This document shows positions 18,047-26,173 of a DNA stretch of 64,000 bases, in pieces. A model generated the notes under the pieces. That model did no database searches. It was not told the origin of the DNA and was given only the letters and a program-made list of their open reading frames with translations. This DNA comes from CAYFPS01 sp964345075 (GTDB lineage Bacteria; CAIWAD01): the NCBI GenBank assembly GCA_964345075.1, contig CAYFPS010000002.1, positions 124,001 through 188,000 of the forward strand, read 5' to 3'. A program made the position numbers and the translations under genes. Position 1 is the stretch's first letter, and every line of letters starts with the position of its first letter.

Positions 18047-19957
18047 TTACTCGCCCGCATCAAAGACAAGCAGAGCTGCCGCGTCCGGAGGACGGGCGGC
18101 CAGACTGTAACTGCGCTTGCTGGATCCACGCTTGCGCAGGGTGCTGCTTCCCACAAGACGCGCCTCACCGGATTCAATCATCCAGACACGGCAATCATGT
18201 CCATCATCACGATTTGCTTCAGCCTTGCTTGCGGGAAGCCTGTAACCGCTTCCCTGCCAGCTGGCGAGCTGAAGATCGTAGCTGCCCGCAAAGCCCATGC
18301 GAGTATTCAGCCAGTTGCAGTAGGCCATGGCTTCAGTCGGTGAAAGGCCCTTCGCCGGGCTGTCAGAGGCTGGCCCCGATCCAAAGGCCTGACCGGATGC
18401 GCGCAGATCACGGATGCTAAGAAGAAATGGTCTGGAGGCATCGGGTTGATGATGCCCGATCCAGCTGGTCCAGGCACTTGCGTTGGATTCTGTAACACGG
18501 CGCAGGCGATAGCGATAGTGACCGCCCGGGACTACGTCAAGATCCACAAGCTCGGCATCGAGTTCAGCGGCAATCACACGCAGAGTGTCACCACCTTCAA
18601 GGCGCTCATATTCAATCCTCTCAACCGGCCCACTACTTTCAAGCCAGGCAAGCCGGGCACCCATTTCAGCGGGAGTGATGGCAGGATTCTGTGGAGTGTC
18701 CGGGACCAGCGAAATTCCTTGCCAGCTGCTCCAGGCACTCTGCCAGGGAACACGCCCTGCGCGCCAGCGCAGCCGGATCATGGAATTTCCTGCTACATCA
18801 AGTTCAAGCGAGCCTGATGCACTCTGCAAAGATGATTCCACCGCATTACGCCACTGTACTTCCCAGTTCTTGATGGATTCATCAAGCGGTGCAAGGCTGA
18901 GCATGGAGTCACTGTGATACACACTGCTCAGCTCGCCGGGAGCAGGGTCGCCAACAAGCAGGTCAAGTATATGCTCAGGCGACTCGACATCCGCCGTAAA
19001 TGATTCAAGCCTGAGCGATCCTGTTGGAAAGGGGCCAAGCAGTGTATCACCGGAAACCTGCAGGCTGCCGGAACGGCCGCCGGCATCCAGCCAACGCAGA
19101 GTGCTCGCCTGCCCGGCTGTCACGGCCAGCATGTTGCCCGGACTTCGCTTGAAATCAAGTCCGGCTGTCTGGCGCTGCTGCTTCCAGACGAGACTGGCTG
19201 ATTCCATTCCATTCAGATTCGTCCAGATCTCCAGGTCGGCCCCAGCCGGTAGCAAACGTATACCTGCGGCATCAGACATGAGCCATGCCGGTTGCTCGCT
19301 GAAACAGAGGCTGTCACTGGCGGCAAGGGTCAGTGTATCACCGGAAAGCGCTACGAGCCAGGGGGCGGACGGCCTGATCGCGTCAACGTCAGACAGTTCG
19401 ACCTGAGCAGGGCGCATGGTGGAAAGACCCAGCTCAAGCCAGTCCCGCTGACCGGCCCAGGCGACTTCCACACCCGTCAGGCCATCGGCTTCAAGCAGCA
19501 AAAGCGTGTCGGCTGAAACAGGGAGTCGCAGCAGGTCCACGACACGGTCCCGGGCAATCACCTTAAGCAGCCAGGCTTCCGGCGGGCATTGATCAATTTC
19601 CTGTGATCCAAGATGCAGCTGGCTCCCGGAAAGGCTGGCTGAAAACGCGGGAAATGCTCGTGTCCAGTTCCACTCGCGTGAATAGGCAGGCAGGCCCTTT
19701 TCCGAGTCTGGCAACCTGTAGCGTAGCGCCAGGCTTGTTCCATGTGGAGGCATTTCCAGCATCTGCGTGCCGCCTGGTAGCGGAGCAAAGCCATCACCCT
19801 GGTCCAGTTCGGCCCTGGATTCTGCTGGAGTATTTGTCTGGATCAGCAGGCTGTCGCAGCCTTGAGGAAGAAAGAGCGGCTGCGCAGGCAGGCTGCCGGC
19901 AGCGCTCAAGGCAAATAGAAGGGCACAGGCCCCGAACCATGCCCGGGCGTGATTCAT
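18047..19957 (-). CDS. Exported beta-rich protein with degenerate FGE/SUMF1-like C-terminus
   Basis: 636 residues with a signal peptide (CALLFALSAAGSLPAQP). Most of the protein is beta-sandwich-like repeats, with a fibronectin-III-like stretch at about residues 440-510 (TPAEMGARLAWLESSGPVE ... GHYRYRLRRVTE). The last 120 residues resemble the core of formylglycine-generating-enzyme-like domains: LSPTEAMAYCNWLNTRMG, then GYRLPASKAEA where family members have YRLPTEAEWE, then VWMIESG and RSYSLAAR. Catalytic function is doubtful because the region is short and the usual Cys pair is not evident. Last gene of the nine-gene operon; overlaps its neighbour by four bases. Confidence 0.6.
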   Translation of the reverse strand: MNHARAWFGACALLFALSAAGSLPAQPLFLPQGCDSLLIQTNTPAESRAELDQGDGFAPLPGGTQMLEMPPHGTSLALRYRLPDSEKGLPAYSREWNWTRAFPAFSASLSGSQLHLGSQEIDQCPPEAWLLKVIARDRVVDLLRLPVSADTLLLLEADGLTGVEVAWAGQRDWLELGLSTMRPAQVELSDVDAIRPSAPWLVALSGDTLTLAASDSLCFSEQPAWLMSDAAGIRLLPAGADLEIWTNLNGMESASLVWKQQRQTAGLDFKRSPGNMLAVTAGQASTLRWLDAGGRSGSLQVSGDTLLGPFPTGSLRLESFTADVESPEHILDLLVGDPAPGELSSVYHSDSMLSLAPLDESIKNWEVQWRNAVESSLQSASGSLELDVAGNSMIRLRWRAGRVPWQSAWSSWQGISLVPDTPQNPAITPAEMGARLAWLESSGPVERIEYERLEGGDTLRVIAAELDAELVDLDVVPGGHYRYRLRRVTESNASAWTSWIGHHQPDASRPFLLSIRDLRASGQAFGSGPASDSPAKGLSPTEAMAYCNWLNTRMGFAGSYDLQLASWQGSGYRLPASKAEANRDDGHDCRVWMIESGEARLVGSSTLRKRGSSKRSYSLAARPPDAAALLVFDAGE

Positions 19958-20613
19958 GGACGCGGATCAGGTGGATAGACCGTGTCCTCCACCCTGCTCT
20001 CAATAATGATCAGATCGCGCAGCACCTTGTCGACAACATAGGTTGTATCACTGCGCAGGATCTGCACTACATCCACCAGCCTGCCACCAGCACTGTCAAA
20101 GCCTGGTCGATGATAAAGGCTGTCGCCGGGATAATCCCAGATGCGCAGCTGAAGGCCCTGCGGGCCATAGTCCACGGCCATTTCAAAGGCGGCCATGCCC
20201 AGATGCTTGCGAGCGGCCTGCATCACATCACCCAGCAGCTCGGCTGCGGGCAGATCCAGACTGCGCAGCTCGCTGGCAGTTACATCCACGGGAGCAAGCA
20301 CCTCATGGTTACTGGCAAAGGTCCAGCCCGCAAGCAGCACCTGCATGTCGCCGCTCAGCTGACGCAAAACATGTGATTCACCACTGGGAAAGAGCTGCAG
20401 CAGATCGCCTTCGCCAAATCCATCGGAGGCGATATCTGTAACACGAATCCGTTCGACATCAGCGGCGATAATCAATTGCTGATCCAGCAGCTGCCGAATC
20501 AGATCCTGATCGCTGTTTTCCGCAACAAGGCACATGCTGGCGGCAATGCGGGTTTCCTCCTGTGCATTCAGCACAGCGGCGAAAAGAAGAGTGGCCAGTA
20601 CTGCCCGCTTCAT
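19954..20613 (-). CDS. Exported protein of unknown function in T9SS/ExbBD operon
   Basis: 219 residues with a short signal peptide (VLATLLFAAVLNAQ). No family is recognised. It has a mixed alpha/beta pattern and an acidic C-terminus with prolines. It overlaps both flanking genes by four bases (ATGA), so it is an integral part of the operon. Probably periplasmic. TGTATCAC and TGTAACAC motifs lie at 20044 and 20437. Confidence 0.6.
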   Translation of the reverse strand: MKRAVLATLLFAAVLNAQEETRIAASMCLVAENSDQDLIRQLLDQQLIIAADVERIRVTDIASDGFGEGDLLQLFPSGESHVLRQLSGDMQVLLAGWTFASNHEVLAPVDVTASELRSLDLPAAELLGDVMQAARKHLGMAAFEMAVDYGPQGLQLRIWDYPGDSLYHRPGFDSAGGRLVDVVQILRSDTTYVVDKVLRDLIIIESRVEDTVYPPDPRP

Positions 20614-22067
20614 CGTTCCAACTCCCGGGCACGTTCTATCGCCCGACGAGCATCAGCAGGACGGTCCAGCCGGCGATAGGCGAGAGCCAGCAGGCGCTGC
20701 AAATCCCGCTCTTCCGATGGGTCACAGCCCTTGCTCAGACAGGCACTCCGCGCCCGCTCCAGCCATACAATGGCCTCGGAGGGGCGATTCAGCATAAGGT
20801 TTCCCAATCGCATGCAGAGCTCTACTTCGGACCCGGCTGGATCATCCATGGCTTCGTGATACAAGTCCCAGGCACGCGCAGGGTCATCCAACTCGATGCT
20901 GGAACCCATGTCAAGCAGCATGCCTGCACGAAGTTCCAGGGCCTTTGCACGGTCTTCGCCGGGCAGATCCACGCTCAAGGTTTCGCGAATGCGGTCAATC
21001 GCCACATCTTTCAAGTCCAGCCGATAGAACTCCAACTCTGCCAGACTCATCTGATTAAGGGCCTTGCTGCGCGCGTCTGCACTTTCCTCAACGGCCTTGA
21101 TCAACAGTTCGCGCGCTTCAATTTCCCGGCCCTGTTCAATAAGCTTCCAGGCCCGGTCTATCCGCATGGCCTGCCCAAGATTACCTCCGCCACGCTTGAG
21201 CCATTTGCCCAGCTCGGCGATTTCCTTGGCCTCGGAAGGACTGGCCAGGGGCTCCCACTCATTTACGGCAGAGCGAAATGCGCCTTCATCCTGCAGCTCC
21301 ATTGCCAGATTGATCCGCTCGCGAAGCAGCATGGCAAGATGGTCACGACGCCTGCCCACAGGACGCTCAGCGCTGCCGCCATCATCCTCCCACGCATACT
21401 CTCGCAGTCGCTGGCAGGCAACGGCGTATCTCTCGAGTGATTCGCGCTTGCGCTTGGTGCCCTTCAGAAGATCGGCCAGATCCCAGTGGACCAGGTAATT
21501 GCTGGCGTCTACGGCCAGCCGCTTGTAACCGACCTGGATGGCCCGCTCACGGTATTCGAGTGAAGTATAGAGCCTGCCCAGATCGTCAAGCACGCCTGAA
21601 ATGGCCTCCAGAATGCTGTCATCCCAGGGGTTGGCCTTGAGGGCCCGCTCCAGCAGATCCAGGACCTCCAGATAGCCTTCAGCCGCCTGCGTTCGCAGGT
21701 TTTCTCTAAGGGCTGCCAGCTCTGCGGGGTTCATTTCGCCGGGATAGCGATCACCGGTGAGCGCGAGGGCTCCCTGCAGCTTGACCAGCGCCTGATCATA
21801 CAATTCATACCAGGCCGTTGAGTCGGCGGTACCAGCACGCCTGAGCGAGTCAAGCGAGAAGATCACCCAGGCCTTGTCTGTAACACGGTCGCGCAAAACT
21901 CTGGCGTCTTCCAGACCGGAAGTGGCTGCATCACGCTGACTCTTGCCAACAAGCGGAACCTGTGCTGTATCACGAGCCTGAAGGGTCTCGTCAACCTGAT
22001 TGCTCACTTCCGCCGATTGCAAGGCGGAGGCGATCAGCAGCAGGGCCAAGAGCAGGGTCCGTTTCAT
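20610..22067 (-). CDS. Exported TPR-like repeat protein
   Basis: 485 residues with a signal peptide (LLLALLLIASALQSA) and then all-helical sequence. TPR-like helix pairs are visible: EGYLEVLDLLERALKANP, YRERAIQVGYKRLAVDAS, and SEAIVWLERARSACLSKGCD with LQRLLALAYRRLDRPADARR at the end. TPR proteins are scaffolds; in the periplasm beside an ExbBD-TonB-like motor it may bridge motor and outer-membrane partner. It overlaps neighbours by four bases on both sides. Confidence 0.72.
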   Translation of the reverse strand: MKRTLLLALLLIASALQSAEVSNQVDETLQARDTAQVPLVGKSQRDAATSGLEDARVLRDRVTDKAWVIFSLDSLRRAGTADSTAWYELYDQALVKLQGALALTGDRYPGEMNPAELAALRENLRTQAAEGYLEVLDLLERALKANPWDDSILEAISGVLDDLGRLYTSLEYRERAIQVGYKRLAVDASNYLVHWDLADLLKGTKRKRESLERYAVACQRLREYAWEDDGGSAERPVGRRRDHLAMLLRERINLAMELQDEGAFRSAVNEWEPLASPSEAKEIAELGKWLKRGGGNLGQAMRIDRAWKLIEQGREIEARELLIKAVEESADARSKALNQMSLAELEFYRLDLKDVAIDRIRETLSVDLPGEDRAKALELRAGMLLDMGSSIELDDPARAWDLYHEAMDDPAGSEVELCMRLGNLMLNRPSEAIVWLERARSACLSKGCDPSEERDLQRLLALAYRRLDRPADARRAIERARELER

Positions 22068-22894
22068 GGCTGTCCTCCCAGAAAGGCTGTGAGCGCACTG
22101 CTGAAGGGCCTGGCTTCTTCGACTGTCGCATGCAGAGAGCGCACGATTCCTGAGCCTGAGCCTTCAAGCACTCCTCGGCGATGACCTTGCAGCAGCATCC
22201 CTTCGCCCAGTACCAGCTGATGAAGATCGCTACCTGACTTCAGCAGAACCCGTGTTACAGATTCACTTTCGCAGAGCCAGAAATCCCAGAGCCTGCCCTC
22301 TACAGTGACCTGCCCGGCAGGAAAGGAGGATCCTTCGCAGCCCAGATAACGGGCCAGAACCCCTTCTATTGCCCTGCTGGCCAGCTTTTGTCCTGTGGCC
22401 TCATCGCTGCCGCGGCTACTGCCTGATCGGTCAATGCCTGTCAGGTCACTTCCCAGATCTAGCGCGCTACCTGTGCGGTTTCCCTGACCGGTTGCTTTGA
22501 ACTCTTCAATGGCTGTAACACGAGCGCTGCGTCGACCTCGCTCCGGCAGGCGGCGCTCAAGACTTTCCGGCTGCCGCGATTCGCTCTGGGCTGGCGAGGC
22601 CGGGGCCGGCATGGGAGCAAGCGCCCGTCTGCTTGTCTCTCGAAGTTTCGGTTGCACAAAGGGGATACGCTCGCTTAAACGTTCGCGAACTCGAACACGC
22701 CTGACAGCTTCGCTTGTGTTCGTTGGGACAATGGTGCGGACCCAGCGCAATAGAGTTTCGGCGGGAACATCATCCTGACGAGGGCGCGCCACATGAAAAA
22801 GACTCAGCACCAGAAAGAGCAGCAGCATGAAAGCACTGCTGATGCCCCAGCTGATCAGGTTCAGATTACGCTCGCTGCCGGCGTGGATGTTCAT
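22064..22894 (-). CDS. TonB-like single-pass inner-membrane protein
   Basis: 276 residues: a short cytoplasmic N-terminus, one membrane span (SSAFMLLLFLVLSLF), an Arg/Pro-rich extended periplasmic region (about residues 60-130) and a globular C-terminal domain with two Cys (YLGCEG and FWLCESES). The layout is that of TonB/TolA energy transducers and it sits directly after two ExbD-like genes, but the C-terminal domain does not show a TonB motif I recognise. Hence TonB-like by topology and context only. Confidence 0.6.
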   Translation of the reverse strand: MNIHAGSERNLNLISWGISSAFMLLLFLVLSLFHVARPRQDDVPAETLLRWVRTIVPTNTSEAVRRVRVRERLSERIPFVQPKLRETSRRALAPMPAPASPAQSESRQPESLERRLPERGRRSARVTAIEEFKATGQGNRTGSALDLGSDLTGIDRSGSSRGSDEATGQKLASRAIEGVLARYLGCEGSSFPAGQVTVEGRLWDFWLCESESVTRVLLKSGSDLHQLVLGEGMLLQGHRRGVLEGSGSGIVRSLHATVEEARPFSSALTAFLGGQP

Positions 22895-23319
22895 CGACCT
22901 GCTCCCGCTTCGTCCAGAAAGCGAATTTCTCGCGGGATTTCGTAAAGGTCACAGGCGTCTACAGCACCTACGGCGTACTGCACAATGGCTGCGCCTTCAA
23001 TCTCGATGTCGACACCGCCAAGCCCGTGCTCGTCTTTCAAACGACCGAGTACGGCCTGCAGCGTGTCGGCACCCTGCACCATCCCCAGGGGGCGGCGGAG
23101 CCCTGAAGCCGAGACAAGTTCCATGTGATACGCGCCATCAGCTGAACCATGCAAGGTGAGACGGCGCTGATCCAGCTGAAGGGTATCCAGCATGGCATTT
23201 ACCTCACGGGGCAGTTCGAGACTGGTGCGCTCACCCAGGTCGGCAATCGCCAGAAAGCCGATCAGGATGATCAGGGTTACGTCAATCAGGCGTGTGATCG
23301 GTCCCCGTTCGAGTTTCAT
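22891..23319 (-). CDS. ExbD/TolR-like biopolymer transport protein (second copy in operon)
   Basis: 142 residues. The single N-terminal span carries the proton-path aspartate (TRLIDVTLIILIGFLAIADL), and a periplasmic domain ends IEIEGAAIVQYAVGAVDAC, matching the ExbD-type fold. The cytoplasmic N-terminus is very short. With ExbB it would form a proton-driven motor. It overlaps both the other ExbD-like gene and the TonB-like gene by four bases. Confidence 0.75.
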   Translation of the reverse strand: MKLERGPITRLIDVTLIILIGFLAIADLGERTSLELPREVNAMLDTLQLDQRRLTLHGSADGAYHMELVSASGLRRPLGMVQGADTLQAVLGRLKDEHGLGGVDIEIEGAAIVQYAVGAVDACDLYEIPREIRFLDEAGAGR

Positions 23320-23693
23320 TCGACACTCTCCCGGTTGACCAGAACTTCCAGGGCAAGCGCCAGATCCAGCTTTTCGCAGAGAGACTTGAGCTCTGCGACT
23401 TCGGCAGAGGGCCTGGTCTTTTCCATGCGCAGTCTGACATGTGTCACGCCAGCATCTCTTTCACCAAGCAGCCAGTTCTCCAGACCAGCGGAATCCTGCA
23501 TAACGAGCTTGTCGAAACCGCAGATCCAGGCTCCGGATTCGTTCACGGCCACGACAGCCCAGTTTTCAAAATCCGGAGGCAGCTCGGGCAGGTAGCTGGC
23601 CTGAGGAAGCTCACCTGCAATGGAGCGATCGATATGGCTGATCGAGATAAACCCGAAGAGCAGTATCAGCACGATGTCGATTAATCGAAGCAC
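23316..23693 (-). CDS. ExbD/TolR-like biopolymer transport protein (first copy in operon)
   Basis: 125 residues. It begins almost directly with the membrane span and its aspartate (MLRLIDIVLILLFGFISIS), followed by a periplasmic domain (NWAVVAVNESGAWICGFD...). It shares layout but little sequence with the ExbD-like protein encoded next to it, so the two may form a heterodimer in the channel, as two ExbD-type proteins do in some T9SS-bearing phyla. Three bases separate it from the ExbB-like gene. Confidence 0.72.
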   Translation of the reverse strand: MLRLIDIVLILLFGFISISHIDRSIAGELPQASYLPELPPDFENWAVVAVNESGAWICGFDKLVMQDSAGLENWLLGERDAGVTHVRLRMEKTRPSAEVAELKSLCEKLDLALALEVLVNRESVE

Positions 23694-23696
23694 CGA

Positions 23697-24392
23697 TTAG
23701 TCCCCGCTGCCAGCCTGCTCAAGCACTGCCTGGCGCAGCTCGCTGAGCTTGTGATAATGACCATCAAGCATCTTGTCAAAGTGGTTGCGTAACACGGTCA
23801 GAAGCAGATTGAGCAGCAGGCTGACAATAATACCGACCAGCGTGGTGATAAGGGCAACGCCCATACCGTGCAGAATCTTGTCCTTGTCCAGCGTGCCACC
23901 AAAAAAGGTCTGGAACATGCCCAGCACCGTACCCAGCAGACCAAGCGCTCCGGCGGACTCACTCAGAAAGTCCATCCAGTTCTTGTAGGGCTTGAAACCA
24001 TCCTGTCTCACGGTGATGTGATGCTCAATGGCAGATTGCAGGCTCTCGGCATTACGAGTCTGCTCGTACTGGCTGATCATGTCGCGGGCGGCCATGGTCA
24101 GGCTGCCGGGGCTCATCGCCTGGAGCTTGCGGCGCATTTCCTTCGTGTCCAGCCCGGCGACCTTCATGCCGCGAATGCCTGCATCCTTGCCGGCATCCAT
24201 GCGCAAATGCAGGAAGCGGTTAATGCTCATGGCAACGCCTATCAGAAGCAGCGCGTAAATCGGCCATGTGATCCATCCACCCATTGCCAGAATGTCCAGT
24301 ACGGGCAGCGTGGTATCAGCAGCCTCCTCCGCGCGCAGTCCTCCAGCCAGCATCAGAAGCAACGCTACTCTGCCAGTCCATGCCAATCTCAT
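23697..24392 (-). CDS. ExbB/TolQ/MotA-family proton channel protein
   Basis: 231 residues. It has an N-terminal signal-like segment (VALLLMLAGGLRA), a span near residue 40 (ITWPIYALLLIGVAMSI), a cytoplasmic helical region, and the diagnostic paired spans LSESAGALGLLGTVLGMFQTF and GMGVALITTLVGIIVSLLLNL. ExbB forms the pentameric proton channel around an ExbD dimer and energises outer-membrane work. In this operon it powers, by inference, the adjacent PorP/SprF-like barrel or the T9SS surface protein rather than a classical TonB receptor. Confidence 0.88.
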   Translation of the reverse strand: MRLAWTGRVALLLMLAGGLRAEEAADTTLPVLDILAMGGWITWPIYALLLIGVAMSINRFLHLRMDAGKDAGIRGMKVAGLDTKEMRRKLQAMSPGSLTMAARDMISQYEQTRNAESLQSAIEHHITVRQDGFKPYKNWMDFLSESAGALGLLGTVLGMFQTFFGGTLDKDKILHGMGVALITTLVGIIVSLLLNLLLTVLRNHFDKMLDGHYHKLSELRQAVLEQAGSGD

Positions 24393-24412
24393 GACTATCT
24401 CCTGGTGGTTTC

Positions 24413-26173
24413 TTACTTGCTCAGGTGCAGGTGGATGGAATCCACATCATCCACGTCCACATCGTCGCCCAGATCCAGGTGCGTATTACGCACACGCAAA
24501 AGAACCGGCAGTTCCATCACGCGGTGAATCATCAGGCGCTCGTCTTCATCGTTAACATCCAAGGTCAGGATCGCGTAACCGCGTTCCAGTTCAACCGATG
24601 GCAGTGCCAGCTGCAAGAGCGCTGGCGGAACACCCCGTCCGCCGGATTCTGCGCGGGCACCGCCGGGCAATTCCAGTGAAAGGCTCCAGTCACCACAGAG
24701 GCGCTCAATTTCGGGTTCCAGCTCGCAGCGCACACTCAGCGTGTCCGGCAAAAGCAGACGGCTTCCCGATGGCAGGCTCAGCGCACCGCCTCCGGGAAGT
24801 TCCAGCGGCGCTCCCAGCAAGTTTGCCAGCTGCGTTGCGCGCAGGCTCTCTTCACCAACGTGAATCACAGGATCCAGGCCCTGATCCCAGGCCAGTTCTT
24901 CGATCAGTCCCGCCAGTTGCCACCAGGCCGGACTGTAGGTTTCTTCCACAACACCACTACGGGTCGGGTCAATCTGTCGACCACCCTGTATCACACCGGC
25001 CATGGCAAGATCAAGCGGATTGTGGCCCTCTGCTTCAAGCACTTTGGCAAGTCGCTCGCTGACTTCAACATGAAGCTCCAGCAGCTCAAGGTGCGAAGCC
25101 ATTGAGCGCAGCTGAATGGGTGTCTCCTCGGGCTTCCAGCGCCGGCCGAAACGATTGGCGAAGTCACTGGCGCTGCGACGGTCGGCGGGCAGAGTACGGG
25201 GCGCTCCGGGCCGCAAACCACCGGGAACGAGGGCACCTCCCAGGCTGTAACGGTAGCGCAGCATGTGTGATCCACGGCTGTACTCCAGAACATCGCCCAG
25301 CGGCAGATCCCACAGGTAGCCGATTTCGTGTCCGCCAGCCAGCTTGAGATCGGCATCAAACGAAAGGCCGCCCTGTCTTAGGCGCATCATCACTTCAAGA
25401 TCATCGAGTGCGCGCCAGCCCACCTGCAGTGAGGGCTTGACATCAAGGGCCTTCATGGCAACACGGGGCAGCCAGAGGGGCAGACGCCAACCGAAATTGG
25501 AGAGCTCGAGCTGTGAATTGAAGGCTTCCGCCCAGTCGTGATTGTCGCTGACATGGCGCAGGTTGTCGATGGAAAAGCCCACGCGCAGGTGATCGCCGCG
25601 CCAGGAAACGCCCGAATGAAAGCGGACTGGCGCACGGGCCTCATCCCCCGAAAGAGCAAGCGAGGGCTGATTGAGCCGCTTCAGACTGACAGCGGCATGA
25701 ACGCCGGTTGCCGGACTCCAGTAAGCGCCCAGACCCAGTAGCGGTTGCCAGCGGCTGGTTCCAGCACTGAACACAGGGTCCTGCAGCAGCTCATCGCCCA
25801 ACAGATCCCGGTTCCAGCTGAAATGTCTGAGACCCAGTTCGAGGCCAAGCGACATGTTGCCAAGAGGACGCCATGCCCAGTCAACCATCAATTCGGACTC
25901 GGCCAGCAGCTCTGTATCACGGTGATCGATCAAGAGGGCCAGATTGTAGCGCGGAAGGGTAACGTGCACTCCACCCTGATTCAGTGCAACCGGACTGGCC
26001 AGCAGTCCCGGGTAAAGGGCCTCCCAGTCCGCGCTGAAGGCCAAAGGCTGCCAGGCCGCCAGTGCAGGGTTGATGCGCACAGCCTCCATGCGATCCACAA
26101 AGGAAGGATTGGCTTCCCAATTCATTTCGGCCATAACGGGCAGGGCGGCCAGCAGCAAAAGGAAGACTCTCAT
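24413..26173 (-). CDS. PorP/SprF-like outer-membrane beta-barrel with C-terminal extension
   Basis: 586 residues with a signal peptide (FLLLLAALPVMA), then MEAVRINPALAAW, the NPA element seen at the start of PorP/SprF and related barrels. About 290 residues of alternating strands follow (e.g. MSLGLELGLRHFSW, HMLRYRYSLGGAL). The C-terminal 200 residues are predicted periplasmic or surface domains with helical and beta parts. SprF/PorP proteins escort or anchor T9SS type-B substrates, and the gene directly upstream encodes one (stop/start overlap ATGA), which strengthens the call. Confidence 0.7.
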   Translation of the reverse strand: MRVFLLLLAALPVMAEMNWEANPSFVDRMEAVRINPALAAWQPLAFSADWEALYPGLLASPVALNQGGVHVTLPRYNLALLIDHRDTELLAESELMVDWAWRPLGNMSLGLELGLRHFSWNRDLLGDELLQDPVFSAGTSRWQPLLGLGAYWSPATGVHAAVSLKRLNQPSLALSGDEARAPVRFHSGVSWRGDHLRVGFSIDNLRHVSDNHDWAEAFNSQLELSNFGWRLPLWLPRVAMKALDVKPSLQVGWRALDDLEVMMRLRQGGLSFDADLKLAGGHEIGYLWDLPLGDVLEYSRGSHMLRYRYSLGGALVPGGLRPGAPRTLPADRRSASDFANRFGRRWKPEETPIQLRSMASHLELLELHVEVSERLAKVLEAEGHNPLDLAMAGVIQGGRQIDPTRSGVVEETYSPAWWQLAGLIEELAWDQGLDPVIHVGEESLRATQLANLLGAPLELPGGGALSLPSGSRLLLPDTLSVRCELEPEIERLCGDWSLSLELPGGARAESGGRGVPPALLQLALPSVELERGYAILTLDVNDEDERLMIHRVMELPVLLRVRNTHLDLGDDVDVDDVDSIHLHLSK

